DNA of 9,176 nucleotides, taken from contig JAMDDZ010000118.1 of assembly GCA_023488565.1 (NCBI GenBank), positions 1 to 9,176 of the forward strand, given 5' to 3'. Source of the stretch: Bacillota bacterium. GTDB taxonomy: Bacteria; Bacillota; Sulfobacillia; Sulfobacillales; Sulfobacillaceae. This document shows, piece by piece, positions 1 through 5,099 of this stretch. Each line of letters opens with the position of its first letter. The stretch's first letter is position 1. A model generated the notes under the pieces. That model searched no databases, had not been told where the DNA came from, and was given only the letters and a program-made list of their open reading frames with translations. Position numbers and translations under genes: made by a program.

Positions 1-453
1 CGCTTGCTTGATAAGCCCGCGATGTTCAGGGCGAATTTTAAAACCAGGAGACAGGACTGGTCCTAAAAACGGGACAATGGCTTTGTGTTTGGAGATTTGC
101 AGCAACAGCTGGGCATCGTCACTAGTCAGCCAAAATCCATCACCATCAGGGGACTTGCGAATCTGTAGGGGGCCAAAACGACGTCCTTGGTCCCTAATAT
201 AGAAACTGACTGTGTCTGGCACCGGATATTGCGAATATGCGGTTAAACGCTCAATCATTTGATCAGGGGTAATACCTGCCGCCACAGCATTCCAGATCGA
301 CAATGGAGTGAGGCGATAGGTATGAATATGTTCGGGACTCTTGACCAATTCGGTAAATCCAACTAGAGATTGGCGGGCTTCTTCAAACTTGGAATTGTCA
401 ACTTCCAGCAGTAGCGTTAGGTCGCTTTGGACAATTAAAGGCAAGCGTTCCAC
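1..453 (-). CDS. XPB/Ssl2-type DNA repair helicase, N-terminal part (truncated by window edge)
   Basis: This frame gives 151 codons from a GTG start (451-453) and is cut by the left edge. The start follows a perfect AGGAGG (459-464 on the minus strand) by 5 nt. Residues 4-18 read LPLIVQSDLTLLLEV and residues 39-60 contain SPEHIHTYRLTPLSIWNA. I recognise both as signatures of the N-terminal domain of bacterial XPB-like helicases (Pfam 'Helicase_C_3', XPB/Ssl2 N-terminal), also found in actinobacterial XPB. The family couples ATP hydrolysis to 3'-5' DNA unwinding and is thought to act in repair; full-length bacterial members are about 550 residues, so the two RecA-like motor domains would lie outside the window. 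It is divergent from the GAF-domain gene. Family call is confident; the cellular role is inferred. The motor domains cannot be checked here. Confidence 0.85.
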   Translation of the reverse strand, partial: MERLPLIVQSDLTLLLEVDNSKFEEARQSLVGFTELVKSPEHIHTYRLTPLSIWNAVAAGITPDQMIERLTAYSQYPVPDTVSFYIRDQGRRFGPLQIRKSPDGDGFWLTSDDAQLLLQISKHKAIVPFLGPVLSPGFKIRPEHRGLIKQA

Positions 454-488
454 AAGAACCTCCTAATGAGACGAACTGTACTGCGTAA

Positions 489-518
489 ATTGTACCTTAA
501 ATTCGCCGCGATTTTCGA
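489..518 (-). promoter_or_regulatory. Putative promoter of the XPB helicase gene
   Basis: On the minus strand a TACAAT -10 (489-494) lies 18 nt downstream of TCGAAA (513-518), a 4/6 match to TTGACA. It is about 35 nt upstream of the GTG start. The -35 overlaps that of the divergent promoter on the other strand. Confidence 0.4.
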
Positions 519-544
519 GATTTAGTCCATTCCTGTGGTAAAAT
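515..544 (+). promoter_or_regulatory. Putative extended -10 promoter of the GAF-domain gene
   Basis: TAAAAT (539-544) is preceded by TGG, an extended -10 element. TCGAGA (515-520) lies 18 nt upstream as a 4/6 -35. The expected transcript would carry a leader of about 50 nt before the GTG start at 602. The -35 region is shared with the divergent helicase promoter. Confidence 0.45.
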
Positions 545-601
545 GTCACCGATTATAGTCCGCCAGCCGGGAATATTGGAAACTTGGAGGCGACGCATCT
601 C

Positions 602-1102
602 GTGGAGATCGAAAACTCCTGGAAAGAAGATCTCACTTCCGAGGATGTGCTTCAATTTGCCGATGGAATTCTTTCAGGGGAATCCAATTGCATTGCGAAT
701 CTATCCAATTTGGCTGCCCTATTGGGCCAGGCTTTAACGGGAATTAATTGGGTTGGATTTTATCTGAGAGAAGACTCAACGCAGGATTTGGTTCTGGGAC
801 CCTTTGCCGGTCGTCCTGCCTGCACGCGCATTACGCCACCTAAAGGAGTTATCGGGCAAGCAGTGCAAATGGCAACGACTCTGGTGGTGGACAACGTCTT
901 GGACTTTCCTGGACACATTGCCTGTGACGCTGAATCGCGATCGGAAATCGTGGTGCCGGTCATAGTGAAAAGAAAAATTACATTGGTGATTGATGTCGAT
1001 AGTCCAGAGTATGGACGGTTTGGGTCGCATGATCAAATGTTGTTGGAAATGCTGGCAGATAAAATTGCCCAGGCATGGCCTTCCATGACTTGGTATCAAT
1101 AG
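602..1102 (+). CDS. msrC: Free methionine-(R)-sulfoxide reductase (GAF-domain fRMsr, MsrC/YebR-like)
   Basis: The 166-residue cytosolic protein is a single GAF domain. Family members reduce free methionine-R-sulfoxide using active-site cysteines recycled by thioredoxin. Diagnostic blocks are INWVGFYL, LVLGPFAGRPAC, FPGHIACDAESRSEIVVP and IDVDSPEYGRF. GTG at 602 is chosen because GGAGG (586-590) lies 11 nt upstream, a slightly long spacing. A TTG at 584 in the same frame would give 172 residues but has no Shine-Dalgarno. With GTG as residue 1, Cys74 and Cys108 match the first and third conserved cysteines (E. coli 84 and 118), while the middle one (E. coli 94) is Ile84 in KGVIGQA. The usual Gly before the final strand (xLIGVLDxDS) is also absent (KITLVIDVDS). 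Family call is firm; activity with only two cysteines is plausible but unproven. It may share a transcript with the decayed gene downstream. Confidence 0.88.
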   Translation: MEIENSWKEDLTSEDVLQFADGILSGESNCIANLSNLAALLGQALTGINWVGFYLREDSTQDLVLGPFAGRPACTRITPPKGVIGQAVQMATTLVVDNVLDFPGHIACDAESRSEIVVPVIVKRKITLVIDVDSPEYGRFGSHDQMLLEMLADKIAQAWPSMTWYQ

Positions 1103-1136
1103 CGGAAACGGGGTTGCCACGAGGCGGGTTTTAATT

Positions 1137-1711
1137 ATGGAAGAGATTGCCGGAGTAACAGGTCGATCGGGGGTGTCTTGGGGCACTGATGAATACCAGC
1201 GGTTTCGTAAGTTGATGACAGAAGAAGCCGATGCTGTGGGATTATGGTAGCATGCGCAATATTTTGTAGGGCATGCTGAGCGACCGGGCCGAATTAATTA
1301 ACGGAGCGAATAAACCGTTGTGTATGGTGGAAAGGGGAGGGCGCAGATCTTGCGGCGTTCATCGGGTATCATGCGATGCCGGGTTCATTTCACGGAGTCA
1401 TGGATCACACGATTTCCATCGCCAGCATCTATCACTGGAAAATCAACGGTAATCGCATCGCGGAAGCAGATATTAACGTGGCGTTATGCGGCTTTTACCA
1501 GGTGCCGGTAGTATTGGTGGCCGGGGATGACGCCTTAATGCAACAGTTGGCTACAACATTGCCTGAAACACTGTTATTGTCGGTTAAGTTTGGGATTGAC
1601 CAATATAGTGCCCGTTCACTTTGCCGATCTACAGTTCTGACCTCCCCGGAAAAGGAAATGTGCTTAGCGGTGGAAAATCGGCACCTGTGCGCATCCAATC
1701 TATACCCATAG
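1137..1711 (+). pseudogene. dppA: Decayed M55-family D-aminopeptidase (DppA-like)
   Basis: Three successive frames together give a recognisable M55 zinc D-aminopeptidase, a family that removes N-terminal D-amino acids. Part 1 (1137-1250) reads MEEIAGVT and QRFRKLMTEEADA, then TAG. Part 2 starts at 1240 in the next frame, with GSMRNIL, a TAG at 1267-1269 and AELINGANKP. Part 3 (from about 1343 to TAG at 1709-1711) reads DLAAFIGYHAMPGSFHG, VMDHTIS and QVPVVLVAGDDAL. The first few residues and roughly 20 residues between parts 1 and 2 are missing. Of the expected metal ligands, the N-terminal Asp (DME) and the His of DSHG are lost. The His of GYHA, the His of DHT and a Glu in RIAEADIN remain. 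The C-terminal region after SARSL drifts out of recognisable homology. At least two frameshifts plus a stop make function very unlikely. Confidence 0.85.
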
Positions 1712-1822
1712 GGAGGAATATCCTGCCAGCATGGAGCGAACGGCGACGGCGTACAGGAACTAGTCATGCGGGTTAATTGATAGAGGAACGCTTTCTTGGA
1801 ATCGTCACAACCTGTGGCAACC

Positions 1823-1863
1823 GGGTTTCGGGGCAACCCAAAGACTCGTCGCGACACGCGACG
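1823..1863. repeat. Two adjacent inverted repeats
   Basis: GGGTT (1823-1827) pairs with AACCC (1835-1839) over a 7-nt loop. CGTCGCG (1847-1853) pairs perfectly with CGCGACG (1857-1863) around the triloop ACA. The second is a strong GC-only 7-bp stem. There is no T-tract after it on either strand, so it is not a standard intrinsic terminator. Role unknown. Confidence 0.55.
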
Positions 1864-2119
1864 GGGTATGCCAGAGACTGTATTAAGGTATTGACGGTTG
1901 CCTTTGCTGAGCTAAAATGACTGCCATCTCAGTCCCTGTGATCGGCTAAGGCTGTTGGCATGACTGGTGATACCCCGCTATTGTGTCTTCAGGTAAGTTG
2001 GCAGGTCCTCCCGTGAGGAGAAAAGAGGAGAAATATAGAGGACTCGTCACCTCCACCCCTGCGCTCGCCGCGAGGCATGGCCAGCACGAACCTGTTGGAC
2101 CAGAACAGAGCGTAGGGTG

Positions 2120-2370
2120 AAGAAGACACCCGTCAAGGCTCAATAAACGCTGCGCGGCCTTGACGGGTTCACGATCTGGTCATAGAAGGAATCAAAGGAC
2201 AATCCCACGCTGTAAACGGTTATTCGCGAACGAAAACCCCACCGCTTCCGCCATGGCCTTGGGGTGCATCCCAGTGATCCCAACCGCAATCGGTGTGTCA
2301 CCCCGGTGACATGTTTCCTCAGACGGGCTTCGCCCCTCTGAGCGTTTTAATGCGCTCCGCCCCACAGGCG
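2120..2370. ncRNA. Candidate structured RNA or mobile-element end (hairpin cluster)
   Basis: Within 230 nt I can pair five separate stems. An 11-bp perfect repeat CCCGTCAAGGC (2129-2139) pairs with GCCTTGACGGG (2157-2167). ACCCCA (2236-2241) pairs with TGGGGT (2260-2265). GTCACC (2297-2302) pairs with GGTGAC (2305-2310). CTCAGA (2318-2323) pairs with TCTGAG (2337-2342), enclosing GGGC/GCCC with one C-C mismatch. GAGCG (2340-2344) pairs with CGCTC (2353-2357), overlapping the previous stem. Shorter ones include ACCG/CGGT (2283-2294) and the palindrome TTCGCGAA (2223-2230). There is no convincing protein on either strand. Strand, ends and family are unknown. RNA from an IS200/IS605 or IS110-type element is one possibility, but no transposase remains in the window. 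Confidence 0.35.
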
Positions 2371-2449
2371 ATCCCTGGTGATTCTGCATTGGCCGTTTAG
2401 GCGAAATGCGACTGGCCTTTTTGCGGAGATGATGCTGGCGTTTTTGAAG

Positions 2450-2476
2450 AAATCACCTTGGCAATTTTGGTGATTT
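2450..2476 (+). terminator. AT-rich hairpin, possible weak terminator
   Basis: AAATCACC (2450-2457) pairs with GGTGATTT (2469-2476) over an 11-nt loop. It is followed on the + strand by TTCAGTTTGG, only moderately T-rich. It sits upstream of the SDR gene and downstream of the hairpin cluster, and could end a transcript from the left. Confidence 0.25.
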
Positions 2477-2814
2477 TCAGTTTGGCCTTGACACAGCCCA
2501 CACCGCCTATAGCAAGCCCCCGCGGCGAGCAGAAAATGGGCCCGTGTCTCCCGTGCTGACTAGATTGTACGCGCGGAACTTGAGCTGATAGAGATCGGTC
2601 CCGAGGAGGCGGTAGTAACCAATAGCGAAAGGCGTGCGATCGTGGGAATTGGAATCATGGTATTGCTGCTACCGGTCCCGATGAGGTTGGTAAAAGATTC
2701 GGGAGGGCGGGTGGCTCACGGCGAAACGACTCCTCCTTGGGAGCGGCCCTTTTGTTGGACTGCTGGGTTTCGGAGGCGGTGCGACCGGAAGCGGGGTAAT
2801 TTTGCTGAAAGGGA

Positions 2815-2820
2815 TATAAT
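2815..2820 (+). promoter_or_regulatory. Possible -10 box of the SDR gene
   Basis: A perfect TATAAT lies 21 nt before the SDR start codon. No recognisable -35 element lies 15-19 nt upstream, so this could be fortuitous or depend on an activator. It would give a very short leader. Confidence 0.3.
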
Positions 2821-2841
2821 AGTGGCCGGAGGTGGCAGGGG

Positions 2842-3612
2842 ATGTTGAAGGGAAAACGGGTAATAGTTACCGGAGCGACCAGCGGCCTCGGCCTTGCCAT
2901 GGCGGAGGCGCTTCTTCGTGCGGGGGCGTCGGTCGCTATTTCGGCACGGCCCACGCCGCGTCTTCAGAGTACCGTCCAGCGGTTTCAGCAGCACGGGTTT
3001 GATGTCGAAGGGCTGCCTATGGACGTGCGCGATGAGAAGTCGGTGGAAGATGCCAAGGGGGAGATTCTGCGCCGATGGCCAGCTATTGACATGGTGGTTA
3101 ACAATGCGGGGCTGGGCATGCGGACGGTCAATCCCGATTTTTTGACTGAACCGATGCCGTTTTTTCAAGTGTCGCCGGAGAAATTTGATGCCGTGTTAGA
3201 GACCAATCTTCGGGGATACTTCTTGGTGTCCCGCGCCTTTGCACCCGTCTTTATCCACCAAGGGGGAGGCCGTTTTGTCAATATCTCGATGAATCATGAG
3301 ACGATGGTGCGAAGGGGCTTTGTTCCCTACGGCCCTTCGCGTGCCGGGGCGGAATCGTTATCGCGCATTATGGCAGAGGATCTAAAGCCCTTTGGCATTA
3401 CCGTGAATGTGCTGCTTCCGGGGGGCGCGACGTTGACCGGAATGATTCCCGATGAGGTTCTTCCCGAGGTTCGACAACGCCTTTTGGTTCCCGCCATTAT
3501 GGGACCGCCGATTGTTTTTCTGGCTTCCGACAGGGCGGATGGCATCACAGGCGAGCGCATTGAAGCCAATCATTTTGAGGAGTGGTGTCAAGCTCGCGGT
3601 ATTATCCAGTAA
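2842..3612 (+). CDS. Short-chain dehydrogenase/reductase (SDR), classical type, with YxxxR active site
   Basis: The 256-residue protein has the length and order of a classical SDR, a cytosolic NAD(P)-dependent oxidoreductase with a Rossmann fold. Visible elements are the nucleotide motif TGATSGLG (10-17), NNAG (87-90), the catalytic Asn122 (TNLRG), Ser149 (VNIS), Tyr163 in YGPSR, the PGG turn (193-195) and the C-terminal ITGERIEA strand. Arg36 after the second strand and no acidic residue there favour NADP(H). The catalytic Lys four residues after Tyr is Arg167. The start is ATG with GGAGGT (2828-2833) 8 nt upstream. It stands alone, flanked by non-coding or decayed DNA, so its substrate cannot be inferred from neighbours. 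Family is firm, substrate unknown. If Arg does not replace Lys in proton relay, activity may be reduced or altered. Confidence 0.9.
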   Translation: MLKGKRVIVTGATSGLGLAMAEALLRAGASVAISARPTPRLQSTVQRFQQHGFDVEGLPMDVRDEKSVEDAKGEILRRWPAIDMVVNNAGLGMRTVNPDFLTEPMPFFQVSPEKFDAVLETNLRGYFLVSRAFAPVFIHQGGGRFVNISMNHETMVRRGFVPYGPSRAGAESLSRIMAEDLKPFGITVNVLLPGGATLTGMIPDEVLPEVRQRLLVPAIMGPPIVFLASDRADGITGERIEANHFEEWCQARGIIQ

Positions 3613-3895
3613 CAGTGACGCGTTTGGGGAGGGATTACAACCTGGAGGACACGACAACGCGAGTTAAATTGACTGTGAATGGGGAAACCCGGAAGGAACC
3701 CCGGCGATGCTGTCAGGATAAACCAAGAGGGCTCCGGGCATTTCTCCGGTTGGCCACTACACCTGCATTTAGTGTCCCGTCGTTTGGTTCGATTTCTCGT
3801 CCTCGAGAGTCAGAGGGAATCATACGTTGATAGTACCTACGCAAGGGTGTTCGAGCGCATGAGGTTCCGTATCCCGGGTAAGAGGGTTAGACGGG
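3613..3895 (+). other. Gap with possible gene debris
   Basis: After the SDR stop there is GGAGG (3644-3648) followed by a frame reading RVKLTVNGETRKE from 3660. This resembles the first strands of the 2Fe-2S small subunits of CO dehydrogenase/xanthine dehydrogenase-type enzymes (CoxS family). No start codon is suitably placed after the GGAGG, and the expected cysteine cluster (C-x4-C-x2-C) does not appear downstream in any frame I read. It is at most a short relic; the rest of the gap shows nothing recognisable. Confidence 0.2.
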
Positions 3896-4136
3896 ATGGA
3901 ACTTAAGCTCGGACGTGAAGTTATGAATTGGATTTGGCAGTATAGCCCCCGCGTGCATCGATCTTTAATGGCCTCAGGGCATCTTGCTGACAGTTTTCCC
4001 ATTATTCCGCGGGTTCCAGGACATTTCCTAGAGATTCAATATATCCGTCCGCGAGATATCAGAAGCCGATAATGGAATGCCCGAGAATCTCTATGAGTGG
4101 ATATATGAACCGATGCACAACCGATTGTTACAGTAG
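3896..4136 (+). pseudogene. Unrecognised protein gene split by a frameshift
   Basis: From ATG 3896 one frame gives 58 residues containing GREVMNWIWQYSPRVHRSL, SFPIIPRVPGHFLEIQY and IRPRDI, then stops at TAA 4070-4072. Just before that stop the next frame takes over with SEADNGMPENLYEWIYEP and ends MHNRLLQ at TAG 4134-4136. Joined near 4056-4062 they give one smooth, tryptophan- and tyrosine-rich protein of about 80 residues. There is no clear Shine-Dalgarno at 3896, so the original gene may have started further left. I do not recognise the family. It lies convergent with the oxidoreductase operon. A one-base indel is the simplest reading; a sequencing error or programmed shift cannot be excluded. 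Confidence 0.5.
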
Positions 4137-4191
4137 GACAGAAGGTATCTGGGTAAAGATCTTTGGCCGTAAAGCAATTGATTGCGGTGGT

Positions 4192-4231
4192 ACAAGAAGC
4201 GGGGAGACTCTGGTTCTCCGCCGCTTCTTGT
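4192..4231 (-). terminator. Strong hairpin behind the oxidoreductase operon
   Basis: ACAAGAAGCGG (4192-4202) pairs over 11 bp with CCGCTTCTTGT (4221-4231). The stem continues after one bulged G (4220) as GGAGA (4203-4207) with TCTCC (4215-4219) around a 7-nt loop. It starts 4 nt after the beta-subunit stop and faces the broken gene on the other strand, so it may serve both directions. Neither side has a proper U-tract, so it could be an mRNA 3'-end stabiliser rather than a true intrinsic terminator. Confidence 0.6.
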
Positions 4232-4234
4232 TCA

Positions 4235-5098
4235 CTATTCCAGGGTAGACAAGATTTGATTCCAAGTATTGGGGTCGACGTGCAAGTTCTGATGCACTAA
4301 AGGCGTGTCTTTAAATCCTGGTATAAGGTCCTCATAAGGTGTCGACTCTTCTTGGTAAATCAGTCCGGTCACCAATTCATCCGTCACATGCAATCGGGCT
4401 AAGGCTTTAGTGCGATCATTGGGCACATAGTCGGGGTCATTATCCAAGTTTTGCAACGACTGTTTATACCAGTCGTAAGTGTTGACTTTGTTGTAGGTAA
4501 CGCAAGGGGAAATGACGTTGATTAAGGAAAATCCGGGATGTTCGATGCCTTTTTGAATCAGAGAAGCCAACTGTGGCTGCCAGCTGGAAAATCCTTGAGC
4601 GACAAAGGTTGCTCCCGCAGACACGGCTAGCATCAAGGGATGAATGGGACGTTCTAGACTACCTTTGGGAGATGTTTTGGTTTTAAATCCCTCTTGTGAA
4701 GTTGGGGAGGTTTGACCCTTGGTCAACCCGTAGATGTGATTGTCCATCACCACATAAGTGACGTTGACGTTGCGACGCAAGGCATGCATAAAGTGTCCCA
4801 TGCCAATGGCATATGCGTCACCGTCTCCACCGGCTGCCAGCACCATAAGGTCGCGGTTAGCCAGCTTAAGTCCTAATGCAGCAGGCAAGGCACGGCCATG
4901 GGTCACATGGATATTGTAGGAATTGATGTAATTGCCAATTTTCCCCGAGCATCCAATGCCTGCCACGATGGCCGTGGATGCCGGATTTGCTCCCACCGCA
5001 ACTAGAGCCTTTTGCATTGCGGCCAATACCCCAAAGTCACCGCAACCCGGGCACCACCACGATTTTTCACTGGTTCGGAATTCCTGTAGTGTCGCCAT
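4235..5098 (-). CDS. korB: 2-oxoacid:ferredoxin oxidoreductase, beta subunit (thiamine diphosphate, 4Fe-4S)
   Basis: The 287-residue subunit has the family's usual length. It binds thiamine diphosphate and one 4Fe-4S cluster and carries out CoA-dependent oxidative decarboxylation of a 2-oxoacid with its alpha partner, passing electrons to ferredoxin (or the reverse, CO2-fixing direction). Cluster ligands are Cys16 and Cys19 (WCPGCGDFG), Cys50 (GIGCSG) and Cys199 (SPCVTYNK). The Mg-thiamine motif is GGDGDAYAIGMGHF (90-103) through DNHIYGLTKGQTSPTS (119-134). The last is typical of the two-subunit KorB/OFOR group rather than four-subunit pyruvate enzymes. ATG 5098 follows GGAGGT (5107-5112) by 8 nt, and that site lies inside the end of the alpha gene. 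Only one base separates the alpha stop from this ATG, so translation is probably coupled. Substrate (2-oxoglutarate, pyruvate or broad) is not fixed by sequence alone. Confidence 0.94.
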   Translation of the reverse strand: MATLQEFRTSEKSWWCPGCGDFGVLAAMQKALVAVGANPASTAIVAGIGCSGKIGNYINSYNIHVTHGRALPAALGLKLANRDLMVLAAGGDGDAYAIGMGHFMHALRRNVNVTYVVMDNHIYGLTKGQTSPTSQEGFKTKTSPKGSLERPIHPLMLAVSAGATFVAQGFSSWQPQLASLIQKGIEHPGFSLINVISPCVTYNKVNTYDWYKQSLQNLDNDPDYVPNDRTKALARLHVTDELVTGLIYQEESTPYEDLIPGFKDTPLVHQNLHVDPNTWNQILSTLE

Positions 5099-5099
5099 A

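Larger units (their letters stand above)
1712..2841. other. Long gene-poor region
   Basis: No frame here has a good start, ribosome-binding site and family resemblance together. Frames of about 65 codons exist on the minus strand (1946-2143, 2192-2389) but their composition is not convincing as protein. A + strand frame open from about 2567 to 2848 also lacks a start with a Shine-Dalgarno. What stands out are inverted repeats, described separately. The stretch may be the debris of a mobile element or of lost genes. Confidence 0.6.

Noticed and set aside
776..1186. Minus-strand frame of 136 codons opposite the fRMsr gene
   Set aside because: It is a shadow of a strongly supported gene on the + strand and has no ribosome-binding site.
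1946..2143. Minus-strand open frame of 65 codons
   Set aside because: No Shine-Dalgarno, odd Cys/Ser/Pro-rich composition, and it overlaps the hairpin region. More likely a chance frame over non-coding DNA.
2192..2389. Minus-strand open frame of 65 codons ending in a fairly protein-like stretch (TPIAVGITGMHPKAMAEAVG)
   Set aside because: It runs straight through four predicted stems and has no ribosome-binding site or family match I know. Kept as part of the structured region instead.
2412..2450. Two similar units CTGGCnTTTTTGnnGA spaced 23 bp apart
   Set aside because: Only two imperfect copies of short length; too little to call a repeat array or CRISPR.
2567..2848. Open + strand frame containing GPEEAVVTNSERRAIVGIGI
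   Set aside because: It has no upstream start with a Shine-Dalgarno, becomes low-quality after 2700, and matches no family I recognise. Possibly debris, but not supportable as a gene.
2716..3168. Minus-strand frame of 150 codons opposite the SDR start
   Set aside because: It is a shadow of the SDR gene; Arg/Pro/His-rich composition is typical of an antisense frame.
3780..3800. GGTTCGATT resembling a tRNA T-loop
   Set aside because: No acceptor stem, anticodon arm or CCA end can be formed around it.
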